DNA from: a bacterium
Lineage (GTDB): Bacteria; Actinomycetota; Acidimicrobiia; Acidimicrobiales; CATQHL01
Assembly (NCBI GenBank): GCA_026706565.1
Contig: JAPOYM010000098.1
Coordinates: 1-43,007, forward strand
Reading direction: 5' to 3'
Length of the DNA stretch: 43,007 nucleotides
The position numbers and the translations under genes are program-made. The notes beneath the pieces are model-generated. The model had not been told where the DNA came from and made no database searches. It was given only the letters and a program-made list of their open reading frames with translations. This document shows positions 33,501 through 41,763 of this stretch, piece by piece; position 1 is the first letter of the stretch; the number at the start of each line of letters is the position of its first letter.

Positions 33501-36500
33501 GCCCCGTTGACGGTGAAGTTCACAATGGCGCAGACGGGGATGTTCGTGGCGGCGGGCGCCCTCGGTCCCAAGACGGTGTCGGTGCCCACGTCGGGGTCGG
33601 TGGACTACCCGGTGGCGACGGCGAACGACAACGTGGGCGAGGTGGCCGGATCGGTGACGCTGACCCTCGGTGCCGGAGACGGCTACACGGTGGCGGCGTG
33701 GCCGAACAATGCGGCGACGGTGGAGGTGACCGATAACGACACCACCGAGTTGGTGCTGGCGGCGGCGGCCGCCTCGGTGGCCGAGGACGGCGGCTCGACT
33801 GAGGTGACCCTCACGTTGGGGCGCGCCTTGGGGACCGACGCCCGGGTCGAGGTGCCGTTGACGGTGACCGGCGCCACGGTGGGCGAGCACTACAGGCTGG
33901 CGGCCAAGACAGGCACGGGAGTCAACATCGGCGTGTCGCTCAGCCACTCGGGTCGCAACAGCGCGCATCACCCGGCGGTGGTCTTCCGAGCGGGGGCGCG
34001 GGTGGCGAGGCTGGTGCTCACGGCCGTGCCTAACAACGACATGGTCGCTCGCACCGTGGCGATCACCCACGCCACGGACCGTCAGATACAGGCGTCGGGG
34101 CTGGGCGGCGGCCGGCTCTCCGCCTCTGGGTCCGCTTCGGTGGGGATCGTCAACGACGACGGCACGGCGTCGGACCCGTTGGTGAGCGTCAAGGCGGGCT
34201 CGGCGGTGACCGAGGGCACTCCGGCGACCTTCACCGTGACCGCTTCCCCGGCGCCGTCGGCGGCGTTGACGGTGTCGTTGACGGTGGCCGAGACGGGGGC
34301 TTTCGTGGGGGCGGGCGACTTGGGGCAGCAGTCGGTGACGGTGCCTGTGGGGGGGTCGGTCACCCACACCGTGGCCACGACCCGCGACAACACCGGCGAG
34401 GCCGACGGGTCGGTGACGGTGACCGTGGGCACCGGGTCGGGCTACACGCCCGCGGGCGCCCCGGCGAATGCGGCGTCGGTGGCAGTCATCGACGACGACG
34501 GCCCGGTGGTGAGCGTGACGGCGGGCTCGGCGGTGACCGAGGGCGAATCGGTGTCGTTCACGGTGACGGCCAGCCCGGCGCCGACGGCACCGTTGGCGGT
34601 GAAGGTGGCCGTGACAGAGGCGGGGTCGTTCGCCGCTCCGGGGAGCCTGGGAATCCACACGGTGACGGTGCCCACGACGGGGTCGACGGTCTATGGGGTG
34701 CCGACGGTGAATGACCGCACCGACGAGTTGCCGGCGGCGGTCAAGCTGACGTTGGCGGACGCTTCGGGTTACAGGGTGGCGGCGCCGCCGAACAACGCCG
34801 CGTCGGTGAACGTGGGCGACGACGACCCGATGGTAGTGGTCGTGGCGGCGGCCGCGGAGGAGATCGCCGAGGACGGCGCCACGACGGAAGTGACGGTCAC
34901 GCTGGGTCGCGCGTTGGGGAACGCCATGCTGGTCAACGTGCCGTTGACGGTCACCGGCGCCACTACGGACACGCATTTCACGTTGACAAAGAAGACCGGT
35001 TTCGGTGTGAACACCGGCGTAGGTCTGAACAAGGGGTCCTTCGTCGGGGGCGCGCAGAACCCGGTGGTGACCTTCGCTGGGACTCAGCGGCAGCCGTCGG
35101 CGCGGGTGGCGAGGTTCGTGTTGACGGCTGTGGCGAACACCGACAGGACGGAGCGGACGGTGTCGATCACGCCTTCCATGGGCCGCCTGCGCGCCTCCTC
35201 GGTGGGCCTCGGCGGCGGCGGGGTAGTCGCCACCGGGGGCGCTTCGGTGAAGATCGCCAACGACGACGGCACGGCTTCGAACCCGGTGGTGATCGTCACG
35301 GCGGGCCCGGCGGTGACCGAGGGCACCCCGGCGACCTTCACCGTGACCGCTTCCCCGGCGCCGGCGTCGCCGTTGGCGGTGTCGTTGACCGTGACGCAGT
35401 CGGGGGCTGTCGTGGCGGCGATCGACCTGGGTTCCAAGACGGTGACGGTGCCCGTGACGGGGACGGTGACCCACACCGTGCCGACGGCGAGCGACAACAC
35501 CGACGAGGCGGTCGGGTCTGTGACGGTGACCGTCGGCGCCTCGGCCGGCTACACGCCGTCTGCGGCGCCGACGAACGCGGCCACCGTGCGCGTGCGCGAC
35601 GACGACCCGACGAGCGTGGTGTTGGCGGCGACGGCAGCGTCGGTGGCCGAGGCTGGCGGCGCCACGGAGGTCACGCTCACGCTGGGCCGCGCCCTGGTGG
35701 GCGAAGGCGCCCGGGCCACAGTCCCGTTGACGGTGACCGGCGCCAATGTGGGCTGGCACTACACGCTGGCAGCGAAGACGGGCGCGGGTGTGAACACCGG
35801 CGTGACGGTGAGCACGTCGCACCCGCACAGTGCGCAGAACCCGGCGGTGATCTTCACTCCGGGGGCGCGGGTGGCGACGCTGGTGCTGAAGGCTCTGGCG
35901 AACACCGACACGGCGTCCCGGAGAGTGTCGTTCGCCTACGGCACCGGCGGGCGGGCGCCCACGTCGACACGCATGGGCAGCGGCGGCTTCGCCACCTCCG
36001 GCACCGCCTCGGTGGAGATCACCAACGACGATGTGCCGCAGATCAGCATCTCGGCGGGTGCGGGCGTGGCCGAAGGGAACGCCGCGACCTTCACGGTGAC
36101 CGCCTCCCCGACCCCGGCGGCGGCGTTGACGGTGAAGCTGACGGTGACGCAGACGGGGGACTACGTGGCGACGAGCAACCTGAACGCCCAGACGGTGACG
36201 GTGCCCAAGTCGGGGTCGAAGACCTACACGGTGGGCACCGTTGAGGACAGCGTCGACGAGGCGGACGGGTCGGTGACGGTGACGGTCGATGCCGGGCAGG
36301 GCTACACGGTGGCGAAGACGCCGGCGAACGCTGCCACCGTCGTGGTGAGCGACGACGATGTGCCGGAGATCAGCGTCACGAAGGGTGCGGACGTGGCCGA
36401 GGGGACCGCCGCGAGCTTCACTGTCAGTGCCAACCCCGCGCCGGCGGCGCCGTTGACGGTGAAGCTGACGGTGACGCAGACGGGGGACTACGTGGCGACG

Positions 36501-39500
36501 AGCAACCTGAACGCCCAGACGGTGACGGTGCCCAAGTCGGGGTCGAAGACCTACACGGTGGGCACCGTTGAGGACAGCGTCGACGAGGCGGACGGGTCGG
36601 TGACGGTGACGGTCGATGCCGGGCAGGGCTACACGGTGGCGAAGACGCCGGCGAACGCTGCCACCGTCGTGGTGAGCGACGACGATGTGCCGGAGATCAG
36701 CGTCACGAAGGGTGCGGACGTGGCCGAGGGGACCGCCGCGAGCTTCACGATCAGCGCCTCCCCGACCCCGGCGGCGCCGTTGACGGTGAAGCTGACGGTG
36801 ACGCAGACGGGGGACTACCTGGCGCCGACCGCCGTGCGTTCCGACACCGTCACGGTGCCCACGTCGGGGTCGAAGACCTACACGGTGGGCACCGTCGACG
36901 ACAGCGTCGACGAGGCGGACGGGTCGGTGACGGTGACGCTCAAAGCCGGGCAGGGCTACACGGTGGCGAAGACGCCGGCGAACGCTGCCACCGTCGCGGT
37001 GAGCGACGACGATGTGCCGGAAGTCAGCATCGCTGGGCTCTTGGATGTGACCGAGGGGGCGCCGGCGAGATTCAGGCTCACGGCCTCCCCGGCGCCGGCG
37101 GCGGCGTTGACGGTGAAGCTGACGGTGGCCCAGACGGGGGACTACGTGGATGACGACGACTTGGGTTCCCAGACGGTGTCGGTGCCCACGGGCGGGGCGG
37201 TGATCTATGAGGTGGACACCGACGGCGACGACGCCGACGAGGCGGACGGGTCGGTGACGGTGACGCTCAACGCCGGGGAGGGCTACACGGTGGCGGACTC
37301 GCCGAACAACGCCGGCAGCGTCGACGTCAGCGACGACGATGTTCCCCAGATCAGCGTCACGAAGGGCGCGGACGTGACCGAGGCGACCGCGGCGCGCTTC
37401 ACGATCAGCGCCAGCCCCAAGCCCGCGGCGGCATTGACGGTCAAGTTCAGGGTGACGCAGTCGGGGGACTACGTGGCCACCGACGACCGGGGCAACAAGA
37501 CGGTGACGGTGCCCACGTCGGGGTCGGTGACCCACGAGGTGCCTACCAAGGACGACATCGTCGACGAGGCGGACGGGTCGGTGACGGTGACGCTCAGAGC
37601 CGGCACGGGCTACACGGTGGCGAACTCGCCGAACAACGCTGCCACCGTCGCGGTGAGCGACGACGACGTGCTGTTGATCAGCGTCTCGGCGGGGTCGGGT
37701 GTGACCGAGGGGACCGAGGCGCGCTTCACGGTCAGCGCCAGCCCCCGCCCCGCGGCCCCCTTGACGGTGAAGTTCACGGTGACCCAGTCGGGGGACTACG
37801 TGGACTCCGACGATCTGGGTTCCAAGACGGTGACGGTGCCCACGTCGGGGTCGGTGACCTATGACGTGGACACCGACGGCGACGACGCCGACGAGGCGGA
37901 CGGGTCGGTGACGGTGACGCTCAACGCCGGGGAGGGCTACACGGTGGCGAACTCGCCGAACAACGCCGCCAGCGTCGCGGTGAGCGACGACGACGATTCA
38001 CTTCCGGAGATAAGTGTCGAGGCGGGCGATGCGGTCACCGAGGGCGCCGCGGCGAGCTTCACCATCACTGCCGACCCGGCGCCGGCGGCGGATTTGACGG
38101 TGAAGCTGCGCGTCGAGACAACGGGGGCGTTCGTGGTGGGCAAGCACAAGGGTTCCAAGACGGTGACGGTGCCCACGGGCGGGTCGGTGACCCACGAGGT
38201 GCCTACCAAACCCGACAGCGACGACGAGCCGAACGGGTCGGTGACGGTGACGATCAGGGCCGGCCAGGGTTACGAGGTCGCCGACGAGCCGGACAACGCG
38301 GCCACGGTGACCGTGAACGACGACGACGACCCCATCCCGGAGATAAGCGTCGAGGCGGGCGATGCGGTCACCGAGGGCGCCGCGGCGAGCTTCACGATCA
38401 CGGCCGACCCGGCGCCCGCGTCGGCGCTCGAGGTGAAGATCGACCTCACCGCGCAAGGGAATGTCGTGACACGACGGAACCTGAACCGCAAGAAGGTGAC
38501 AATCCCGACGGCGGGGTCGTTGACCTTCACGGTGAAGACCGAGGACGACCGCGTCGACGAGGCGGCGGGGTCGGTGAAGCTGGCGCTCAAAGCCGGGAAC
38601 GGCTACACGGTCGCCAAGTCGCCGGCCGACGCGGCGGAGGTGACCGTCAACGACGACGATCCGACGGTGAGCGTCACCGCAGGCAACACCGTGCGGGAGG
38701 GGACGGCGGCGAGCTTCACGATCAGCGCCAGCCCCAAGCCCGCGTCGGCGTTGACGGTGGAGTTCACGGTGACCCAGACGGGAGGTTTCGCGGACAAGAG
38801 GGATGAGGGCGCCAAGACGGTGGATGTGCCCACGTCGGGGTCGGTCGTATACGAGGTGCCCACCCTGGACGACAACGTCGACGAGCCGGCGGGGTCGGTG
38901 ACGGTGACCCTCGACGAGGTCGTGGGCTACGGGCTGGGAACCGACAGCGAGGCGACGGTGGCGGTGCAGGACAACGAGAGGACGGTCGTGAGCCTCGCAG
39001 TGCCCGCGGGCGCCGTGGCCGAGAACCGCGGCACCAAGGAGCTGACGTTCACGCTGACCCACACGCTGGCGACGGGCGCTCGGATCGAGCTGCCGTTGAA
39101 AGTGGCCGGCGCTACAGCGGGCACGCATTACACGTTGGCGCTCAAGACGGGCCAGGGGGTGAACACCGGGGTGACGCTCAGCACCTCCTCGCCGCACAGC
39201 GCGCAGAACCCGGCGCTGGTCTTCGCGGCGGGGGCCCGGGTTGCGACGCTGGTGCTGACGGCGCTGCCGAACATGGACACGACCATGCGGACGGTGTCGG
39301 TGGAATGCACCGACGAGGGCAGCAACGGCCGCAGGCCGAAGTTGCAAGGCAGCGGCGGCGGCGGCATCACCAGGTGTCGGACCGCATCGGTGGTCATCGC
39401 CGACGACGACGCACCGACGGTGAGCGTGGCGGCGGGTCCGACTGTGACCGAAGGCACTGCGGCCACGTTCACCGTCACCGCCACCCCGGCGCCGTCCTCC

Positions 39501-41174
39501 GCGCTGACGGTGAATCTGACGGTCGCCCACACGGGCGCTCATGTGGCCTCAGGGAATGTGGGCACCGGCAAGACGGTCACGGTGAGCACCGCCGGGACCG
39601 GCACCTTCACGGTGCCCACGGTGGGCGACAGCACCGACGAGCAGGCGGGGCTGGTGACGGTGACGCTGGAGGCCGGCTCGACCTACCACGTGGCCGCGGC
39701 GCCCGACAACGCGGCGTCGGTCATCGTCAACGACGACGACACCGGCCCGTTGGATCCGGAGGTGAGCGTCGAAGCGGTCAATGTCGGCGGTCGGGCGACC
39801 GAGGGGAGCCCTCTCCCTGTGATCTTCCGGCTCAGAGTCGCCCCCTCGCCTGCGCAGGAACTCACGGTGCAGGTGAAGGTGACCCAGACAGGCGATTTCG
39901 TAGCGCCCGAAAACATCGGCACCGTGGAAGTGAAAGTGCCGCGCAACACACAAAATGTCCGCTTCAACGTGCCGGTAGAGGATGACAGCGTCGACGAGCC
40001 GGCGGGGAAGGTGACCGCGACCGTCCTCCCCAGCGGGACCATCTACAAGGTGGCCGGCGCCCCCGACAACGACGCCGAGGTCACCGTCGCCGACGACGAG
40101 CCGACGATTGTCACCTTGGCCGCTGCCTCCGGCGGCATCGCCGAGGCCGGCGGCAGCAAGGAGATCACCATCACGTCCGCTAGGACGCTGCCGGCGGGCG
40201 CCACGATCACGGTGCCGTTGACGCTGACGGGCGCCACGGTGGCGACCCATTACACGCTGGCGCTCAAGACGGGGCAGGGCGTCAACACGGGGGTGACGCT
40301 CAGCACCTCCTCGTCGCACAGTGCGCAGAACCCGGCCGTGGTTCTCGGGGCAGGGGCCGCGGTGGCGACGTTGCTGCTGACGGCCGTACCGAACTCCGAC
40401 TCGGATTCCCGGACGGTCTCGGTCACCTACGGCACAGGCAGTCGGGCGCCGGGCGCTCAGGGGATCGGCGGCGGCGGCATCGCCCCCACCGGCGCCGCCG
40501 CGGTGGCCATCACCGACGACGAGAACGCCTCGCAGTCACCGGTCGTGAGCGTGACCGCGGGTCCGCCTGTCACCGAGGGCGCCGCGGCGAGCTACATCAT
40601 CACCGCCAACCCGGCGCCCACCTCGGATCTGACGGTCACCTTGACGGTCGCCCAGACGGGCAACTACGGAGACCCCGCCCGCGTGGGCGCCAACAAGACG
40701 GTGACGGTGCCCGCGTCGGGCTCAGTCGCCTACACGGTGGGAACCGTGGACGACGCTGACGACGAGGCGGACGGGTCGGTGTCGGTGACGGTCGTCGCAG
40801 GCTCGGGCTACAGGGTCACCGCCGCGGCCAACAGCACAGCCTCGGTGTCCGTCAGAGACAACGACGAGCTGCGGCCCCCCACGGAGCTGAGCATGGTCTG
40901 CAACAGCGGCCCCGAACTCGTGGCCTCCTGGACCGCCGTCAACTACGACGGCGACTACGGAGGCAGATACTTGGTGTTCTTCGGCCAGAACGGCCGTGCC
41001 TTGGGCTCCGCGAGCACGAGTGCAACGACGGTCAGCAGTGACGACCGCCAGTTAGGTTGGCCTGCCGGGCCGCAATCGGGTCAGGTCTACTCCGTGAGGG
41101 TCCGGGCCAGCGGGACGGGCGGTGTCCCGTCCTCGGGCTTCACCCCCTGGGCGACGGCCAACGCCTGCCCATAA
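27543..41174 (+). CDS. Giant secreted Calx-beta repeat protein (putative adhesin)
   Basis: A 4543-residue protein (about 450 kDa). From ATG 27543 a signal peptide (RPVRAIRR, then a Val/Ala/Leu core, cleavage near PAAA-TGG) leads to two fibronectin-III-like domains (about 37-125 and 140-235) and a Pro/Ser hinge (240-279). About 35 Calx-beta-like repeats follow to residue 4442, counted by eye. About 26 are short (roughly 105 residues, VTEGTAASFTV...DEADGSVTVTL...AATVxVxDDD) and 9 are long (roughly 140, AEDGG...LGR...HYTLAAKTG-x-GVNTG...NDD). The last 100 residues (LSMVCNSGPE...ATANACP) hold two Cys and look fibronectin-like. Asp clusters at repeat ends suggest calcium binding. No LPxTG, membrane anchor or enzyme domain is seen. 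Adhesion or matrix function is inferred. An in-frame TTG at 27474 is a less likely start. Confidence 0.9.
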   Translation: MRPVRAIRRVGLWCGVAVALLAAGSAVTDPAAATGGRVGSLLAMSITSSSVEFRWPEVAGADGYMVSWREGGADRSAARSVYSSVNRRMVSGLAPSSTYVFEVAATRAGVVDEGSTSTPLWATTLAREGAAPQAVGSSGPFVPTRAGAPVAVSVTRTAVALRWPAVPGAEGYVISWWRVRGARASASTVFVSGTTHTVAGLLAGTEYFFDLAYTRGGVVQREWTSERSRVTTLGALIGGGGSSSPPSPRPSPPSPPPSPPSPPPSPPSPPPSPPQPPAQVPVVSVTAGAGVTEGTSADFTVSASPPPSQNLVVKVTVGQSGDVILAQQLGKKSVTVPPSGSTVFSVATENDKIDELAGAATLTVDSHTGYTVAAPPKNAASVPVRDDDATPVVLAAAAAAVAEDGGSTEVTVTLGRTLGAGAQIMVPLTVTGATVATHYTLAAKTGAGVNTGVSVSTSTPNSQQNPAVTFTAGARVARLVLTAVPNTDTTARTVSVAYATDRQTQASGLEGGGISTSGSASVKIANDDGTAQSPVVVVKAGPAVTEGTAATFTVSASPAPTSALTVSLTVTQTGAFVAQTHLGQKTVSVPTGGSATYPVPTVGDGTAEADGSVTVTLGTGSGYTPSEAPSNAATVKVADDDTPAGPVVSVAAGSEVTEGGAASFTVTATPPPPQDLTVKLTVTQTGSYVGAGDLGSDTVTVPAGGSVAYTVATVNDDADKAAGSVTVTLNAGPGYTVAAPTANAATVAVKDDEPTSVVWAAASGAIAEDGGTKDITITLGRTLGAAGHIMVPLKVTGAVVGTHYTLTAKTGQGVNTGVTVSTSNPHSAQNPGVTFGAGARVATLVLTALPNSDYDTRTVVVTLDPDRAKEARGLGGGGIGTSGSASVTITNDDVGSPSDPVISITAGSAVTEATAASFTLTASPNPSSALTVKLTVTQTGNYVASGDLGSDTVTVPTSGSKTYTVDTVGDGVDEADGSVTVTLNASSGYRVANSPNNAATVTVRDDDVPEISIAAGDDVIEGTGASFTLSASPAPAAELTVKVTVTQTGSFVHADDLDAQTVTVPTAGLKTYEVPTVGDLTDEADGSVTVTLKAGEGYTVSSSKNAATVDVSDDDLPGQVPVVSVAASLGVVEGTSAVFTVSASPPPSQNLVVKVTVGQSGDVILARQLGKKSVTVPPTGTAIVSVATENDKVDEPAGAATLTVDSHTGYTVAAPPKNAASVPVRDDDATPVVLAAAAAAVAEDGGSTEVTLTLGRTLGTAGHIMVPLTVTGATVATHYTLAAKTGTGVNTGVTVSTSTPNSPQNPAVTFGAGSRVATLVLTAVPNTDTTARTVSVAYATDRQTQASGLEGGGISTSGSASVKIANDDGTAQSPVVVVKAGPAVTEGTAATFTVSASPAPTSALTVSLTVAQTGAFVAATHLGQKTVNVPTGGSATYTVPTLPDGTDEADGSVTVTLGTGSGYTPSEAPTNAATVKVADDDDGGTPSDPVISITAGSAVTEGTAASFTVSASPAPTSALTVALTVTQTGAYVGSGDLGSDTVIVPTGGSATYTVPTLPDNTDEADGSVTVTLTADTGYTVSSSNNAATVTVTDDDSTGVVLAAGAGAIAEDGGTKDITITLGRTLEAGAQVTVPLTVTGAVAGTHYTLAAKTGQGVNTGVTVSTSGSHSAQNPAVTLASGAQVATLVLTALPNLDTTTRTVSIAYGTGQRAPAAAGLSGGISTSGSASVTITNDDPVTPSDPEISITAGSAVTEGTAASFTVTASPAPSEALTVQVTVTQTGSFVAADHLDAQTVTVPTGGSATYTVPTLPDSTDEADGSVTVTLNAGDGYTVSSTNNAATVTVRDDDVPQISVRKGKDVNEGSPASFTITASPAPAAPLTVKLTVTQTGVFVAPGDLDAQTVTVPTSGIKAYTVATVGNAVNEADGSVTVTVNAGTGYTVANSPNNAATVKVKDDDIPEISVTAGSTVIEGGGAVFTVSASPVPAAPLTVKFTMAQTGMFVAAGALGPKTVSVPTSGSVDYPVATANDNVGEVAGSVTLTLGAGDGYTVAAWPNNAATVEVTDNDTTELVLAAAAASVAEDGGSTEVTLTLGRALGTDARVEVPLTVTGATVGEHYRLAAKTGTGVNIGVSLSHSGRNSAHHPAVVFRAGARVARLVLTAVPNNDMVARTVAITHATDRQIQASGLGGGRLSASGSASVGIVNDDGTASDPLVSVKAGSAVTEGTPATFTVTASPAPSAALTVSLTVAETGAFVGAGDLGQQSVTVPVGGSVTHTVATTRDNTGEADGSVTVTVGTGSGYTPAGAPANAASVAVIDDDGPVVSVTAGSAVTEGESVSFTVTASPAPTAPLAVKVAVTEAGSFAAPGSLGIHTVTVPTTGSTVYGVPTVNDRTDELPAAVKLTLADASGYRVAAPPNNAASVNVGDDDPMVVVVAAAAEEIAEDGATTEVTVTLGRALGNAMLVNVPLTVTGATTDTHFTLTKKTGFGVNTGVGLNKGSFVGGAQNPVVTFAGTQRQPSARVARFVLTAVANTDRTERTVSITPSMGRLRASSVGLGGGGVVATGGASVKIANDDGTASNPVVIVTAGPAVTEGTPATFTVTASPAPASPLAVSLTVTQSGAVVAAIDLGSKTVTVPVTGTVTHTVPTASDNTDEAVGSVTVTVGASAGYTPSAAPTNAATVRVRDDDPTSVVLAATAASVAEAGGATEVTLTLGRALVGEGARATVPLTVTGANVGWHYTLAAKTGAGVNTGVTVSTSHPHSAQNPAVIFTPGARVATLVLKALANTDTASRRVSFAYGTGGRAPTSTRMGSGGFATSGTASVEITNDDVPQISISAGAGVAEGNAATFTVTASPTPAAALTVKLTVTQTGDYVATSNLNAQTVTVPKSGSKTYTVGTVEDSVDEADGSVTVTVDAGQGYTVAKTPANAATVVVSDDDVPEISVTKGADVAEGTAASFTVSANPAPAAPLTVKLTVTQTGDYVATSNLNAQTVTVPKSGSKTYTVGTVEDSVDEADGSVTVTVDAGQGYTVAKTPANAATVVVSDDDVPEISVTKGADVAEGTAASFTISASPTPAAPLTVKLTVTQTGDYLAPTAVRSDTVTVPTSGSKTYTVGTVDDSVDEADGSVTVTLKAGQGYTVAKTPANAATVAVSDDDVPEVSIAGLLDVTEGAPARFRLTASPAPAAALTVKLTVAQTGDYVDDDDLGSQTVSVPTGGAVIYEVDTDGDDADEADGSVTVTLNAGEGYTVADSPNNAGSVDVSDDDVPQISVTKGADVTEATAARFTISASPKPAAALTVKFRVTQSGDYVATDDRGNKTVTVPTSGSVTHEVPTKDDIVDEADGSVTVTLRAGTGYTVANSPNNAATVAVSDDDVLLISVSAGSGVTEGTEARFTVSASPRPAAPLTVKFTVTQSGDYVDSDDLGSKTVTVPTSGSVTYDVDTDGDDADEADGSVTVTLNAGEGYTVANSPNNAASVAVSDDDDSLPEISVEAGDAVTEGAAASFTITADPAPAADLTVKLRVETTGAFVVGKHKGSKTVTVPTGGSVTHEVPTKPDSDDEPNGSVTVTIRAGQGYEVADEPDNAATVTVNDDDDPIPEISVEAGDAVTEGAAASFTITADPAPASALEVKIDLTAQGNVVTRRNLNRKKVTIPTAGSLTFTVKTEDDRVDEAAGSVKLALKAGNGYTVAKSPADAAEVTVNDDDPTVSVTAGNTVREGTAASFTISASPKPASALTVEFTVTQTGGFADKRDEGAKTVDVPTSGSVVYEVPTLDDNVDEPAGSVTVTLDEVVGYGLGTDSEATVAVQDNERTVVSLAVPAGAVAENRGTKELTFTLTHTLATGARIELPLKVAGATAGTHYTLALKTGQGVNTGVTLSTSSPHSAQNPALVFAAGARVATLVLTALPNMDTTMRTVSVECTDEGSNGRRPKLQGSGGGGITRCRTASVVIADDDAPTVSVAAGPTVTEGTAATFTVTATPAPSSALTVNLTVAHTGAHVASGNVGTGKTVTVSTAGTGTFTVPTVGDSTDEQAGLVTVTLEAGSTYHVAAAPDNAASVIVNDDDTGPLDPEVSVEAVNVGGRATEGSPLPVIFRLRVAPSPAQELTVQVKVTQTGDFVAPENIGTVEVKVPRNTQNVRFNVPVEDDSVDEPAGKVTATVLPSGTIYKVAGAPDNDAEVTVADDEPTIVTLAAASGGIAEAGGSKEITITSARTLPAGATITVPLTLTGATVATHYTLALKTGQGVNTGVTLSTSSSHSAQNPAVVLGAGAAVATLLLTAVPNSDSDSRTVSVTYGTGSRAPGAQGIGGGGIAPTGAAAVAITDDENASQSPVVSVTAGPPVTEGAAASYIITANPAPTSDLTVTLTVAQTGNYGDPARVGANKTVTVPASGSVAYTVGTVDDADDEADGSVSVTVVAGSGYRVTAAANSTASVSVRDNDELRPPTELSMVCNSGPELVASWTAVNYDGDYGGRYLVFFGQNGRALGSASTSATTVSSDDRQLGWPAGPQSGQVYSVRVRASGTGGVPSSGFTPWATANACP
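28261..28380 (+). repeat. Pro/Ser-coding microsatellite hinge in the giant gene
   Basis: Short SPP and SPPP units, coded by CCTTCGCCGCC-type repeats, form a rigid extended linker between the fibronectin-like head and the first Calx-beta repeat. The tract is a likely site of length variation. Confidence 0.8.
28379..31985 (+). repeat. 1.09-kb segmental duplication inside the giant gene
   Basis: The block 28379-29465 recurs at 30899-31985, at a constant offset of 2520 nt (840 codons). It covers one short, one long and one short Calx-beta repeat, with long stretches identical at DNA level. This shows a recent in-frame duplication of a three-repeat module. Confidence 0.85.
36126..36748 (+). repeat. 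Perfect 327-bp tandem duplication inside the giant gene
   Basis: The stretch 36126-36421 appears identical by eye to 36453-36748, period 327 nt (109 codons); a third, diverged copy starts at 36780. Absence of even silent differences points to very recent unequal exchange or gene conversion. Confidence 0.85.
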
Positions 41175-41200
41175 CCCCCCCCCCAGCAGTCTCCTAGACT
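41175..41200 (+). promoter_or_regulatory. C10 tract and TAGACT -10 box before the SnoaL-like gene
   Basis: Ten C residues (41175-41184) begin immediately after the giant gene TAA. They lie 10 nt before TAGACT (41195-41200), which is 8 nt before GTG 41209. The tract falls in the spacer region of the presumed leaderless promoter, so changes in its length could change promoter strength. CTCCTAGACT is shared with the region near 27311-27320. Confidence 0.45.
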
Positions 41201-41208
41201 GGGCGCCT

Positions 41209-41679
41209 GTGACAGAGCTTTCCGCCGCCTTCCTTGATGCCGAGGACCGCTCCGCTATCGCTGACCTGCTTTACGGCTACGCCTGGCACCTTGACCGCAA
41301 CGAGCCTGAGGAGTTGGGCGGGCTGTTCTGCGAGGACGCCTCGCTCGACTACGGGCCGGAGGTCCCCACCCTCGTGGGGCACCGGGCCATCGTCGAGGCC
41401 GTGGCGGCTGGCCAGCGGGAGATTTTCGCCGCCTGCTCCCACCACATCTCCAATGTCCGGATCAGCCCCGACGGCCCCGACCGAGCCTCATGCACGTCCT
41501 ACGTCTACTCGTGGACCAGTTACCGCAGCGGCGCGCCCGACGGCGACATGTGGGGCCAGTACCACTGCCGCTTCCGGCGCAGCGCCGACGGATGGCAGAT
41601 CGCCGAGATGGTCCTGCGCGTGGCGGGCATGAAGAACTTCCACCGAGGATCCATGCACCCCATCGGCCGCCGCCCCTGA
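41209..41679 (+). CDS. SnoaL-like (NTF2-fold) protein
   Basis: A 156-residue alpha+beta cone protein. GTG 41209 is chosen because it follows a TAGACT box by 8 nt and yields the usual start (DAEDRSAIADLLYGYAWHLDRNEPEELGGLFCEDASLDYG). The second part has HHISNVRIS, YVYSWTSYR and GQYHCRFRRSADGWQIAEMVLRV, all standard for SnoaL_4. Members include polyketide cyclases, dehydratases, ring-hydroxylase small subunits and many of unknown role; Tyr and His/Asp positions compatible with acid-base catalysis are present. There is no operon partner: upstream is the giant gene, downstream a convergent kinase. Confidence 0.85.
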   Translation: MTELSAAFLDAEDRSAIADLLYGYAWHLDRNEPEELGGLFCEDASLDYGPEVPTLVGHRAIVEAVAAGQREIFAACSHHISNVRISPDGPDRASCTSYVYSWTSYRSGAPDGDMWGQYHCRFRRSADGWQIAEMVLRVAGMKNFHRGSMHPIGRRP

Positions 41680-41707
41680 ACACCCCCGACCCCCGGCCAC
41701 CGGGTGT
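41680..41707. terminator. Weak inverted repeat between convergent genes
   Basis: ACACCC (41680-41685) and GGGTGT (41702-41707) can pair across a 16-nt C-rich loop just after the SnoaL-like stop. There is no U-run. It could act as a shared terminator for the converging genes; support is weak. Confidence 0.25.
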
Positions 41708-41763
41708 CCCGGCACTCGTTCCCCGCCCAGACCCGAAGAGCCGGATTGCGTCGGCGGCGGGGG

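Noticed and set aside
32706-37535. Very long antisense open frames opposite the giant gene (up to 1609 codons).
   Set aside because: They arise because the GC-rich repeated codons of the plus strand contain no complementary stops. Their translations are His/Arg-rich low complexity and mirror the repeat period.
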